Shown: positions 46,876-56,090 of the stretch, in pieces
Layout of the letters: each line of letters opens with the position of its first letter
Numbering within the stretch: the stretch's first letter is position 1
DNA from: Betaproteobacteria bacterium
Lineage (GTDB): Bacteria > Pseudomonadota > Gammaproteobacteria > Burkholderiales > SG8-39
Direction: 5' to 3'
DNA length: 64,000 nt
Assembly (NCBI GenBank): GCA_947479645.1
Contig: CANKAJ010000001.1
Coordinates: 139,537 to 203,536, forward strand
Notes under the pieces: generated by a model
The model's database searches: none
The model's input: the letters and a program-made list of their open reading frames with translations, nothing else
What the model was told of the DNA's origin: nothing
Position numbers and translations under genes: made by a program

Positions 46876-47844
46876 ATGTCCAGAATCATGCATTCCGTGT
46901 TGCTCTGCTTGTCACTGTTTGCCATTTCGCAAAGTACCCTGGCACAGGACTACCCAACCAAACCGATCCGCATCATCAACGCCTACGCCGCCGGCGGCCC
47001 GAACGACCTGACGCTGCGACCGATAGCGCAATACCTGTCCGGCGTTTTCGGGCATCAGGTCATCGTGGAAAACAAGGCGGGCGCAAATGGCAATATTGGC
47101 GCGGACTTCGTCGCCAAATCGGCTCCGGATGGTTACACCATGCTGTTCGCATCGACCAGCCAGTTGACGGTCAATCCCGCACTGTACAAGATGCCGTTTG
47201 ACGCGACCCGGGACTTTGCACCGGTCGGGCAAGTCACCATGAATCCCAGCGTCATTGTCCTGCATGCGGCCTTGCCGATTCCAACTGCCAAGGAGCTGAT
47301 GGCCTATGCCAAGGCCAATCCTGGCAAGTTGAGCTATGCCTCGGCTGGCATTGGCAGTGTGAATCACCTGGGGGGCGAATTGCTGGCCATGATTACCAAA
47401 ACGCCCATGCTGCATGTGCCGTTCAGCGGCAGCGGTCCGGCACTGTCCGACGTCGTCGCAGGCCGCGTGGACATGATGATTATCAGTCCGGCCACCACCC
47501 TGCCCTTTATCAAGGCCGGAAAGCTGCGCATGGTTTTGGTCAGTTCGAACAAGCGCCTCCCTTTTGCGCCAGACGTTCCAACCATGATTGAGTCGGGTCT
47601 GCCCGACTTCGTGTCGCAATCCGGCACCGGCCTGCTGGCGCCAGCAAAGACACCACGCTCGGCAATCACCAGAATCAATACAGAGGTGGTGAAGTACCTA
47701 AACTCAAGCGAGGGCAGCACCCAGCTCGGCAATCTCGGCTTGCAGGTTGTGCCGGGTACGCCGGAGGATTTCGCCCAGTTGCTGCGCGAGGAAACCACGC
47801 GCTGGGCCGCCGTGGTCAAGGCGGCCAATATCAAACTTGAATAG
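46876..47844 (+). CDS. Bug-family receptor
   Basis: A 322 aa receptor. Signal ends at STLAQ, then YPTKPIRIINAYAAGGPND, VENKAGANGNIG, APDGYTMLFA, FDATRDFAPV, SYASAGIGSVNHLGGELL and VPFSGSGPALSDVV. The last-but-one block is VPFSG instead of VPYKG. ATG 46876 follows GGAG. Second gene of the ThDP-Bug-Bug-amidohydrolase run. Confidence 0.94.
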   Translation: MSRIMHSVLLCLSLFAISQSTLAQDYPTKPIRIINAYAAGGPNDLTLRPIAQYLSGVFGHQVIVENKAGANGNIGADFVAKSAPDGYTMLFASTSQLTVNPALYKMPFDATRDFAPVGQVTMNPSVIVLHAALPIPTAKELMAYAKANPGKLSYASAGIGSVNHLGGELLAMITKTPMLHVPFSGSGPALSDVVAGRVDMMIISPATTLPFIKAGKLRMVLVSSNKRLPFAPDVPTMIESGLPDFVSQSGTGLLAPAKTPRSAITRINTEVVKYLNSSEGSTQLGNLGLQVVPGTPEDFAQLLREETTRWAAVVKAANIKLE

Positions 47845-47881
47845 TTCGAAAATCATGCAGGGATTTGTCATTGGAGGCGTC

Positions 47882-48859
47882 ATGAAGAATTCGTCACGTG
47901 AGCTCGCGCGTCTGGTCGGCATTGGATTGTTTGCCATTTCCGGGCTGACCACCGCCCAGCAGACCTATCCGAACAAGCCGATCCGGTTCATTGTTCCCTA
48001 TCCTCCGGGCGGAATCACGACTGTGATTACACATCTGGTCGGTCAGAACCTGACCAGTGCCTGGGGACAGCCGGTCATCGTTGACAATCGCCCGGGTGGC
48101 AATGCCGTCATCGGCACCGATGCACTGGCGAAATCTGCACCCGATGGCTACACCATCCTGCTGATCGCCGCGGCGCACGTCGTTGTGCCGCATTTGCTGC
48201 CGATGCCATACGATGCGCTGAAGGATTTTTCAGCAGTGGCCTCCCTGGACGCCAGCGACCAGATCCTGGTGCTCAGCCCATCCGTACCGGTGAACACCCT
48301 GCAGGAATTGATTGCCTATGCCAAAGCCCGTCCCGGCCAGCTCAATTACGCTTCCGCCGGCAATGGCTCATCGAATCATCTCACCAGTGAACTGCTGAAT
48401 CAGCAGACCGGCATGCAAATCCGCCACATTCCCTACAAGGGCTCCGGCCAGGCCGTAACGGACGTGATCAGCGGACAGGTCCAGATGACGTTTAACAACC
48501 CCTTGCCGGTTGCACCTTTTGTCAAAAGCGGCAAGCTGAAGGCGATCGTGATGTCAGGTGACAAACGTTCGTCAGCCATGCCCGATGTGCCCACTTTCAG
48601 CGAAGCGGGCCTGCCTGGCTTTGAAGCCAAGAACTGGCATGGTGTGCTGGCACCCGCCGGCACACCCAGGGATATCGTCAGCAAATTATCTGCAGAGTTC
48701 GGAAGAATCATGAATACGACCGACGTCAAGGAAAAGCTCGTCAGCCAGGGAGTTGAGCCCTTCATCACCAACCCGGATCAGTTTGCCGCCTTGTTAAGAG
48801 CCGATTTCGCCAAGTGGGGCAAGGTTATCAAGGCAGCCAACATCAAAATCGATAACTAG
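47882..48859 (+). CDS. Bug-family receptor
   Basis: A 325 aa receptor with signal peptide ending TTAQ, then YPNKPIRFIVPYPPGG, VDNRPGGNAVIG, APDGYTILLI, YDALKDFSAV, NYASAGNGSSNHLTSELL and IPYKGSGQAVTDVI. ATG 47882 follows GGAGG. Only 37 bp after the preceding Bug gene and 20 bp before the amidohydrolase. Two different receptors in one operon suggest two ligands or a duplicated uptake step. Confidence 0.94.
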   Translation: MKNSSRELARLVGIGLFAISGLTTAQQTYPNKPIRFIVPYPPGGITTVITHLVGQNLTSAWGQPVIVDNRPGGNAVIGTDALAKSAPDGYTILLIAAAHVVVPHLLPMPYDALKDFSAVASLDASDQILVLSPSVPVNTLQELIAYAKARPGQLNYASAGNGSSNHLTSELLNQQTGMQIRHIPYKGSGQAVTDVISGQVQMTFNNPLPVAPFVKSGKLKAIVMSGDKRSSAMPDVPTFSEAGLPGFEAKNWHGVLAPAGTPRDIVSKLSAEFGRIMNTTDVKEKLVSQGVEPFITNPDQFAALLRADFAKWGKVIKAANIKIDN

Positions 48860-48879
48860 CAGAGGAATACGGAAATATC

Positions 48880-49761
48880 ATGCGCCTGATTGACATGCAT
48901 TCCCACTGGGGCACGGAACGCGGCTGGCGCGGCAACCCCGCCGGTGGCAAGAAGGCTTTTGCCGCCTTGCAGAAATACTTCAATTGGCATGACGGTTTTG
49001 TCACCGAAGCGCACATGGCGGAATATTTCCGCAACAGCAACGCACGTGTGGTGCTTGATCTCGCTTTCACGCAGAACCTGCCGATGGACGAAGTGCGGGA
49101 CCAGCACGACTACTCCTTTGCCACCGAACGGGCCTATCCCGACGTAATCCTCGGGCACTGGATTCACCTCGACCCTTTCAAGCCGGAGAGCATCGGCGAA
49201 CTGCGCCGCTGCATCGACAAGCGCGTGGGCTTCGTCGGCATGCACATCAATTCAACACCACCGGCAACTGATCCGATCTGGGAGCCGTATTACCGGCTAT
49301 GCCTCGAAGCCAATATCCCGGTCATGATCCTGGTGGGCATGTCGGCAATCGGAGCCGGCGTGCGTGGGGGGCTTGGGCGCATTTTGGACCATACGCACCC
49401 ACGCTATCTGGACGAAGTGGCTGCCAAATACGCCGACCTCAATATCATCGCGGCGCGTCCAGCCTGGCCCTGGCAGGCAGAGATGAATGCGGTCGCCATT
49501 CACAAGGGCAATATCTGGTATGAACTGCACGGCTGGTCACCCAAGTACCACCCGCCAGAGCTCAAATACGAAATTGCGCGCCGCCTGCAGGACAAGGTCA
49601 TGTTCGCCGCCGACTATCCCATGCTGCCCTATGAACGCATGATCAAGGACTGGCGTGACCAGGGCTACACGGAGGACGTCCTGGAAAAGGTATTCCATCG
49701 GAATGCAGAGGCGTTTTTCGACATGATCGGGCTGAAGCTGCCCGCTCCGAAGCAAGCTTGA
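48880..49761 (+). CDS. Amidohydrolase-2 family enzyme, paralogue of the one at 41885
   Basis: A 293 aa protein that starts MRLIDMHSHWGTERGWRGNP, like its paralogue, with the HxH metal motif. The middle (NIPVMILVGMSAIGAGVRGG) and the C-terminal half are nearly the same; the region at about 50-140 differs more. It closes the ThDP-Bug-Bug run. Its stop is 2 bp from the stop of the convergent acyl-CoA synthetase. Confidence 0.87.
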   Translation: MRLIDMHSHWGTERGWRGNPAGGKKAFAALQKYFNWHDGFVTEAHMAEYFRNSNARVVLDLAFTQNLPMDEVRDQHDYSFATERAYPDVILGHWIHLDPFKPESIGELRRCIDKRVGFVGMHINSTPPATDPIWEPYYRLCLEANIPVMILVGMSAIGAGVRGGLGRILDHTHPRYLDEVAAKYADLNIIAARPAWPWQAEMNAVAIHKGNIWYELHGWSPKYHPPELKYEIARRLQDKVMFAADYPMLPYERMIKDWRDQGYTEDVLEKVFHRNAEAFFDMIGLKLPAPKQA

Positions 49762-49763
49762 AT

Positions 49764-51311
49764 TCAGACCTTTCGCGCAGCGCCGGCCCAGAACTTCTCG
49801 CGAATTTCGCGCTTGAGCACCTTCCCAATCGGACTGCGCGGCAACTCTGCCCAGAACTCCACGACCTTGGGTGCCTTGACTGATCCAAGGCGGGTTTTAC
49901 AGGCCGCCAGCAGTTCCTCTGCAGCGACGGACATGCCGGCCTTGAGTTCCACGATCGCTGTAATCCGCTCGCCCCATTTTTCATCCGGTACGCCGATGAC
50001 TGCGCAGTCCTGCACGGCTGGGTGACTCCAGAGGACTCGCTCGATTTCACTCGGAAAAACATTGAAGCCGCCAGAGATGATCATATCCTTGCTTCGATCG
50101 ACGATATAGAAATAGCCGTCCTCGTCGCAATAGCCCATGTCACCGGTATGGTGCCAGCCGAAACGGAAGGCTTCTGCCGTGGCTTCGGGATCCTTGTAAT
50201 AGCCTTTCATTACGGTATTGCTGCGCGCCACAAACTCACCGATCTCACCCGACGACAACAAACGGCCTTCTAAATCCATGACGGCAACTTCAGCAAAGGG
50301 CAGTTGCTGGCCACAGCTCAACAGCCGTTTGCCGTTCGATCCGTCATTCGCCGTGACATGATCCTCTTTGGACAAAAAGGTCAGTGCCAGCGCTTCGCTC
50401 TGCCCCCATCCCTGGATCATCACGGGACCGAACACATCCAGCGCTTCGCGCAGTTTGGTCTCGGACATTGGTGCCGTGGCATAGTTGAAATATTCGATCG
50501 AACTGTAGTCGTGCTTTCGAACATCCGGATGGGCCAGCAGCATATACACCGCCGCCACGGGCAGTGTCAGTTCCGTGATCCGATAACGCGCAATGGCATC
50601 CATGATGAGTTCGGGTTTTGCCGCTGGCAGTACATATACGGTGCCACCCCGTGCAAAGATGGGAAAGCAGGCAAGCCCTCCGCCATGCGTCAACTGCGCG
50701 GCGGCAAGAAAGCGCGGTGGGTGATCCGTTGGTCTGCTGACCAATCTGGAGGCCACCATTGATTCAAAGGCCAGGTGCGTTTGCATGACACCCTTGGGAC
50801 GCCCCGTCGTACCTCCCGTCGTCATGATCATCATCACATCATGCGGATCAGCCGGAGCGATGCTGAATTGGTCACTCGCCCCGTCCAGCCATTGCTCGAG
50901 GACCGGCGTCGCGCCGACGGCGGCATCCACGCACACCATGCGACGCACAGCCGGAAGGCGCGCTCTGGCGGCCGCAGCAATGGATTCATAACTGCTGTGA
51001 TAGAACAGCACCTCACAGTCAAATGCATCCAGTTGGTCAACAATGTCCTCGACCGAATTCCTCGGATTGAGGGGCACCCAGACCATATGTGCACGCACTG
51101 CCCCCAATGCGCACATGAAGGCTACTGGATCATTGGGGCTCAGCAACGCCACGTGGGTACCGATGCGGAACCCATCGCGCGTCAGTGCCGAGGCAATGCG
51201 CATGGTCAGTCGCCTGGACTGCTCATATGTCCAGGTACGCTCCCCTGCGACGAAACAGTGCCTGTCGGCGCCCAGATAGGCACCCCGATCCAGAAAATCA
51301 ATCGCTTCCAT
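49764..51311 (-). CDS. AMP-binding acyl-CoA synthetase
   Basis: A 515 aa ANL-superfamily ligase. P-loop TTGGTTGRPKGV (about 165), A5 GWGQSE, A7 HTGDMGY, A8 DRSKDMIISGGFNVFP and a C-terminal lysine in GKVLKREIR. It turns a carboxylate into its CoA thioester at the cost of ATP. No specificity is visible. Convergent with the amidohydrolase and alone on its strand, it is probably part of the same catabolic unit. Confidence 0.92.
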   Translation of the reverse strand: MEAIDFLDRGAYLGADRHCFVAGERTWTYEQSRRLTMRIASALTRDGFRIGTHVALLSPNDPVAFMCALGAVRAHMVWVPLNPRNSVEDIVDQLDAFDCEVLFYHSSYESIAAAARARLPAVRRMVCVDAAVGATPVLEQWLDGASDQFSIAPADPHDVMMIMTTGGTTGRPKGVMQTHLAFESMVASRLVSRPTDHPPRFLAAAQLTHGGGLACFPIFARGGTVYVLPAAKPELIMDAIARYRITELTLPVAAVYMLLAHPDVRKHDYSSIEYFNYATAPMSETKLREALDVFGPVMIQGWGQSEALALTFLSKEDHVTANDGSNGKRLLSCGQQLPFAEVAVMDLEGRLLSSGEIGEFVARSNTVMKGYYKDPEATAEAFRFGWHHTGDMGYCDEDGYFYIVDRSKDMIISGGFNVFPSEIERVLWSHPAVQDCAVIGVPDEKWGERITAIVELKAGMSVAAEELLAACKTRLGSVKAPKVVEFWAELPRSPIGKVLKREIREKFWAGAARKV

Positions 51312-51475
51312 ATTCGCTTCCGTCAGGTGGTAAGGATGCGGACGGTTCGTCCGAATGAGCGATTACGTTATCAGAGATCGACTGGTCTGTGTCGCCGGGC
51401 GGCTACTGCAGCTTGCCATGCAATTCGCCATTCCCATGGCACCATAACGCCGGTATTGCAGTGCCGCCGATAATG

Positions 51476-52111
51476 TCAACGCAGCGGCGACATCAGCCGC
51501 AATGTGTTGTCTCGCTGGACATAATGGTGATACAGGGCGGCACAGGCATGCGCTCCAATCAGAAAATAGCCGGCGGTGGCAATGGCTTCATGAATTTGCT
51601 TGAGGCCTTTGGCAAGACTTTCGCTCTTGTCGATCAACGCAGGCAACTCAATTCCAAAGAATGGAATCGGCGTCCCCTTCGCGCTGAGTACCAGCCAGCC
51701 CAATAGCGGCAGGCCAATCAATAGCAGGTACAAGGTCCAGTGCATGTATCTGGCCAGTTTTATCTGCCAGGCTGGCGGCGGCGGATCGATGGCGGGACTG
51801 CTGCCAAAGGACTGGATCAGCAATCGCAACCAGACCAACACGAATACCGACAGGCCGAGTGTGTAGTGCCAGACCGCCAGGGATTCCCGGCCCGCACTGC
51901 CTCTGGGATAATTCGACTTGAATTCCATCGTCGCATATACCGCGACGAGCAACAGCAACATCAGCCAGTGAAACAGCATGGACAATATGCCATACCCCTT
52001 TACTGTATTGCGCCAGCGCAGTCCCAGTTCCGTCACCTGATGAATAACACTCATTAGCAAAATGACAACACGCACACCTTCCATTTCGTACCTGAGTTTG
52101 GGCGTATTCAT
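51476..52111 (-). CDS. Cytochrome b561 family protein
   Basis: A 211 aa four-helix membrane protein with heme-ligand histidines in SMLFHWLMLL, LAVWHYTLGLS, ARYMHWTLYLLLIG and GAHACAALYHHYV. Bacterial b561 proteins of this type move electrons from quinol or superoxide at the inner membrane. ATG 52111 has AAGGTG seven bases upstream. The first 35 residues are longer than usual, so ATG 52054 is a second candidate. Confidence 0.9.
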   Translation of the reverse strand: MNTPKLRYEMEGVRVVILLMSVIHQVTELGLRWRNTVKGYGILSMLFHWLMLLLLVAVYATMEFKSNYPRGSAGRESLAVWHYTLGLSVFVLVWLRLLIQSFGSSPAIDPPPPAWQIKLARYMHWTLYLLLIGLPLLGWLVLSAKGTPIPFFGIELPALIDKSESLAKGLKQIHEAIATAGYFLIGAHACAALYHHYVQRDNTLRLMSPLR

Positions 52112-52343
52112 TTAAGGCACCTTGATCAGCATCAAGCCATGCTCACAATCAGAGGCCCTCCTCCAGATCATTTTCGTGAGGAAAGACGAACTGCTGTGTT
52201 GTACACGCGATGCACTCACGCTGAGTGAGTTATTCGGCACTTTTGCAGTGGCATCCGGTTAAGAAGCTTTCCGGAGTAAGGCAATTGAGGCCTGTCAACA
52301 CGTGCACCACTTAATCGTGACAACGACCCAATACCGAGCAGGC
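52112..52343. other. Short gap between b561 and pilA terminator
   Basis: No gene is visible here; it holds the likely b561 ribosome-binding site at its left edge. Confidence 0.4.
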
Positions 52344-52370
52344 AAAAAAAAGCCCCTCCGAAGAGGGGCT
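52344..52370 (-). terminator. Rho-independent terminator of the pilin gene
   Basis: AGCCCCTC-TTCG-GAGGGGCT followed by seven T in the minus direction. Stem of 8 bp with a UUCG tetraloop, 21 bp after the pilin stop. Confidence 0.95.
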
Positions 52371-52390
52371 TTATTTGCAATCCGCTGTGT

Positions 52391-52807
52391 TTAGCGGCAG
52401 GTAGCTGGCATGTACTTGCCAGGTGTACCGGCGCAAGACCAGGTGATTGTGCCGGTCGAAGTGTTTGCTGTCGGTGTTACGGTCAGTGTAACGGCCTGAC
52501 CTGTCGAGGTGCTGGCGGTGCTACCCGTGACAACGACCAAACCAGCGTCGCTGACATCAGCCGTGGCAATCTTGCCCACCACGTTGATGGTCACGCCTAC
52601 CCCCATGGAAGCGGTGGCGGAAGGATCGGCTTGCAGCTTTTCAGCAATCGCAGTACGAGCACTGGACGCAGCAAGAATCAGTTCCGATACCTTGGCACGA
52701 ACCGTGTAGTCCTGATATGCCGGCAGCGCAACTGCTGCCAGAATGCCGATAATCGCAACGACGATCATCAACTCGATCAGGGTAAAGCCCTTCTGGATTG
52801 TTCTCAA
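52391..52807 (-). CDS. pilA: Type IV major pilin-like protein, TTG start
   Basis: A 138 aa prepilin. A short leader is cut after QKG, then [17 protein letters not shown] forms the N-terminal helix. The mature protein ends with a disulfide loop ([14 protein letters not shown]). The start is TTG 52807: AGGAG is six bases upstream and the leader is then six residues, as expected. No other pilus gene is in the window. A sigma-54-like promoter upstream and its own terminator make it a single-gene unit. Confidence 0.9.
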   Translation of the reverse strand: MRTIQKGFTLIELMIVVAIIGILAAVALPAYQDYTVRAKVSELILAASSARTAIAEKLQADPSATASMGVGVTINVVGKIATADVSDAGLVVVTGSTASTSTGQAVTLTVTPTANTSTGTITWSCAGTPGKYMPATCR

Positions 52808-52860
52808 ATAATTCTCCTGAATGTTATCGGCACCAGATGGAGTCGATATAGGAGAGGAAC

Positions 52861-52876
52861 GCAAGCTACATGCCTA
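52861..52876 (-). promoter_or_regulatory. Sigma-54-like promoter of the pilin gene
   Basis: The minus strand reads TAGGCATGTAGCTTGC, close to TGGCACG-N4-TTGC, with GG and GC separated by 10 bases as in -24/-12 elements. It starts about 50-70 bases before the TTG. PilR/sigma-54 control of pilA is well known in proteobacteria. Confidence 0.5.
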
Positions 52877-53041
52877 AAATCCGCTTTGGGCACAAATATT
52901 TAATAAACAGTCAATACAGCAACTTGAGATGTGAATGCCCTTTCCTTGTCGGGAACACAACCGATATCCGGACGAATTAAAGGCACATAGTGACGCAATT
53001 GTGCCCTCTGCCCCGTCCGCGCATAATCGTACAAACTGCCC

Positions 53042-55486
53042 TCAAGGCTGGCTGACTTCGGCCACTTCCAACGCCAGTTCCAGGGCCTGATCCACGTTTT
53101 CCAGCCAGTAAAAAGCCATCGACTCACGTGCTTCAGCCGGAATTTCCTCGTAATCACGCTTGTTTCTGGCCGGTAGCAGGACCCGCTTGATTCCGGCGCG
53201 CATGGCCGCCAGAACCTTTTCCTTGATGCCACCAACTGGCAACACCAGACCGCGCAAGCTGATTTCCCCGGTCATGGCGGTGTCACTGCGCAACGGGCGA
53301 TCAGCGAACAATGACGCCAGCGAGTTGAACATCGCCACCCCGGCACTGGGTCCATCCTTGGGGATGGCGCCCGCTGGCACGTGCACGTGAACGTCGCTCT
53401 TCTCGAACAATGCCGAATCGATGCCCAGGCTGGCGGCATGCGACTTCACCAGAGTCAGCGCCGCCTGCGCTGACTCCTTCATCACATCTCCCAACTGTCC
53501 GGTCAGGATCAGTCTTCCGCTGCCCGGCGTGCGACTGGCCTCGATGAACAGGATATCTCCGCCGACCGGCGTCCAGGCGAGTCCGGTCGCCACACCAGCC
53601 ATTCCGGCGCGCAGAGCCACATCGCTTTCAAATTTGACCGGCCCGAGAATGGCGGCAAGGTCACCCACGTCGATACTGATGCGCTGTATTCCGCCTTCAG
53701 ACTCATTAAGGGCCGTCTCGTCTGCACCTTCTGCAATGCGCACTGCCACATTTCTAGCCACCGAACCAACAGTGCGCTCCAGACTGCGCACACCGGCCTC
53801 GCGTGTGTAATCGGCGATGATGGACGCCAGCGCTGCATCGGTGAGTTCGAACTGCTCAGGCTTCAGGCCATTCTCTACCAGTTGCCGGCGCACCAGATAG
53901 CGACGAGCGATCTGGCGCTTTTCCTCCTGCGTATAACCGGGGAGCTGCAATATCTCCATGCGGTCGCGCAGCGGACCCGGAATGGTGTCAAGCACGTTGG
54001 CCGTGGCAATGAACAGCACCTTGGACAGGTCATAAGGGACCGCGAGATAGTTATCGCAAAAGCTGTTGTTCTGCGCCGGATCCAGCACTTCGAGCATTGC
54101 CGAGGACGGATCTCCATGCATGCTGGTGCCGAGCTTGTCGATTTCATCCAGCATCATGACGCTGCCCCGTGTCCCGGCCTTTTTCAATGACTGAATGATG
54201 GTACCGGGCAGCGCACCCACATAGGTGCGCCTGTGGCCGCGAATTTCCGCCTCGTCATGTACGCCACCCAGCGCCACGCGCACGAACTTGCGTCCCAGTG
54301 CCCGTGCAATCGACTGCCCAAGCGAAGTCTTGCCCACGCCGGGGGGGCCGACCAGACACAAGATCGGGCCGTGACCGGTCGGGTTGAGTTTTCGCACCGC
54401 CAGAAACTCCAGCACGCGTTTCTTCACCTTGTCGAGGCCGAAATGATCCTCGTCGAGGATCCTGCGAGCCTCTGCGATATCGATACGATCGGTTTCTGGA
54501 TCCTTCCACGGCAGCTCGATCAACCAGTCAAGATAGGTACGGATCATGGAATGCTCACCCGAGGCCTCCGACATGCGTTCCAGGCGCTTCAACTCCTTCA
54601 GCGCCTGCTTCTCGACCTCTTCAGGCATGCCTGCCTCGGCAATCGCCTTGCGCAGATCTTCAATTTCAGCACTGCCGCCCTCTTCTTCACCGAGCTCCTT
54701 CTGGATGGAGCGCAGCTGTTCCTGCAACAGGTATTTGCGCTGCCGGTCGTCCATGCTGGTCTTGGTGCGCTGATCAATCTCGCGCGACAGCTTCATAACC
54801 TCGATGCGATGCGACAGCATGCGCAATACCGCGTCCACGCGCTCGCGTATCGGCACAATCTCAAGCACAACCTGCTTTTCGGCGGGTTTGGCGTCCATGA
54901 ACCCGGCAACGATATCGGCAAGTGAACCGGCCGAGGGCATGTTTTCAACGGTCGCCACCAGTTCCTGCGGTGTCTGCGGCAATAGTTCCAGCGCTTGCTT
55001 GGCGCGCTCCTTCAACTGCAGAAAGCTCGCTTCGACTTCGGTACCCGTTGCGTCAGGCTCTTCCAGACGCTCGATACGCGCAACCAGAAACGGATACCCC
55101 TGCAGAAATTCAATGATGCGAAAGCGCGCCTGCCCCTGACAGACGATATGGTGTGATCCATCCTGCGCCGTGATATAGCGAAGGATGCCTGCCACCGTGC
55201 CGTAGGCGTGCATGTCCTCTGCGGCGGGTGCTTTGACCTCGGCATTTTTCTGCAGCAGCAATCCGATCGGCCGCTCGGCCTTCAAGGCCGCCTGGGCACC
55301 GGCAATGGATTTTTCCCGTCCAATCGTGATTGGCAGGATCATGCCGGGGAACAGCACGGTGTTCCTGACCGGAATCAGTATGATCGCGTCCGCCGGAAGC
55401 GAAAGCGCTTCACCATCGGAACTGCGGACGATTGCGCCCGGCACCGCTTCCTGCTCAACAGGGTTGCTCTTGTCCAGATTCATCAT
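53042..55486 (-). CDS. lon: ATP-dependent protease Lon
   Basis: An 814 aa protease. N-terminal LAN domain (IPVRNTVLFPGMILPI), AAA+ domain with Walker A GPPGVGKTS (about 377) and the Ser/Lys protease domain with the catalytic serine in DGPSAG (about 711) and lysine in GGIKEKVLAA (about 754). It degrades unfolded and regulatory proteins. It starts 2 bp after the Hsp20 stop, with its Shine-Dalgarno (TAGGA) inside the end of that gene. clpX, the usual lon neighbour, is absent, so it may be a second Lon. Confidence 0.95.
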   Translation of the reverse strand: MMNLDKSNPVEQEAVPGAIVRSSDGEALSLPADAIILIPVRNTVLFPGMILPITIGREKSIAGAQAALKAERPIGLLLQKNAEVKAPAAEDMHAYGTVAGILRYITAQDGSHHIVCQGQARFRIIEFLQGYPFLVARIERLEEPDATGTEVEASFLQLKERAKQALELLPQTPQELVATVENMPSAGSLADIVAGFMDAKPAEKQVVLEIVPIRERVDAVLRMLSHRIEVMKLSREIDQRTKTSMDDRQRKYLLQEQLRSIQKELGEEEGGSAEIEDLRKAIAEAGMPEEVEKQALKELKRLERMSEASGEHSMIRTYLDWLIELPWKDPETDRIDIAEARRILDEDHFGLDKVKKRVLEFLAVRKLNPTGHGPILCLVGPPGVGKTSLGQSIARALGRKFVRVALGGVHDEAEIRGHRRTYVGALPGTIIQSLKKAGTRGSVMMLDEIDKLGTSMHGDPSSAMLEVLDPAQNNSFCDNYLAVPYDLSKVLFIATANVLDTIPGPLRDRMEILQLPGYTQEEKRQIARRYLVRRQLVENGLKPEQFELTDAALASIIADYTREAGVRSLERTVGSVARNVAVRIAEGADETALNESEGGIQRISIDVGDLAAILGPVKFESDVALRAGMAGVATGLAWTPVGGDILFIEASRTPGSGRLILTGQLGDVMKESAQAALTLVKSHAASLGIDSALFEKSDVHVHVPAGAIPKDGPSAGVAMFNSLASLFADRPLRSDTAMTGEISLRGLVLPVGGIKEKVLAAMRAGIKRVLLPARNKRDYEEIPAEARESMAFYWLENVDQALELALEVAEVSQP

Positions 55487-55488
55487 GA

Positions 55489-55884
55489 TTATCCTAATTG
55501 CCTCAATCCAATAACCAGGCAGCCGTTGTCAAACACGCGCTGCAACACCTGATACCTGCCCTCGGGCAGCCCGATACGCCGTTCAAACGGTCCATAGGGA
55601 ATTTCAAGCCGGTGAATCGCTGCGTCCTTTGCCACGCGTGGCAAAGGACGCTCACCACGCACCACCAGCGTTGTCCCGTCCATGACGACTTCAACGTGAT
55701 TCTCAGGAACACCCGGCACAGCAAGGAAAATCCACACGTCCTCCGCGCACTGATAAACATCCACTGGAGGCTCCCAGCGACTGCCTGGCGTCCCTCCCAC
55801 ACGAAAGAACTGGCGCTGCAGGCGCTCCGCACTCTGCAACAAATCCAGCGCCTCCGACCACATCCACGATTTTCCTGAACGCAT
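55489..55884 (-). CDS. Small heat-shock protein (Hsp20/alpha-crystallin)
   Basis: A 131 aa chaperone. WEPPVDVYQCAEDVWIFLAV starts the alpha-crystallin domain, VVRGERPLP follows, and FERRIGLPEG is the late strand. It binds unfolding proteins without ATP. ATG 55884 follows GGGAGGG; the open frame to 55953 adds residues unlike the family. It is directly upstream of lon and very probably cotranscribed, linking holding and degradation. Confidence 0.9.
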   Translation of the reverse strand: MRSGKSWMWSEALDLLQSAERLQRQFFRVGGTPGSRWEPPVDVYQCAEDVWIFLAVPGVPENHVEVVMDGTTLVVRGERPLPRVAKDAAIHRLEIPYGPFERRIGLPEGRYQVLQRVFDNGCLVIGLRQLG

Positions 55885-55980
55885 GCCTGATACCCTCCCG
55901 TCTGGACGACATGACTCTGTCCAATTCGCTATGCCTGCCCGAACCACCTGCAAACCAAGACTCGGCTTCTCGATTCATCC

Positions 55981-56009
55981 TAAATGAGGGCGAAAAGCTG
56001 CGGCACAAG
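55981..56009 (-). promoter_or_regulatory. Candidate sigma-32 promoter of the hsp20-lon operon
   Basis: On the minus strand CTTGTGC, 12 bases, then CCCTCATTT resembles the heat-shock pattern CTTGAAA-N11-16-CCCCATNT. It lies about 100 bases upstream of the hsp20 ATG. The -35 matches only in CTTG. Confidence 0.35.
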
Positions 56010-56090
56010 CCAACAGCACAGTTCGCTTTAAAATCAATGCGTTAGGTAAGCACCGAATTAGTCGGCGCGCACTTTGTGTATCCCCCACTT

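Noticed and set aside
53160-55140. Long plus-strand open frames opposite lon
   Set aside because: These are shadow frames of the lon codons; GC-rich genes often open the antisense frame.
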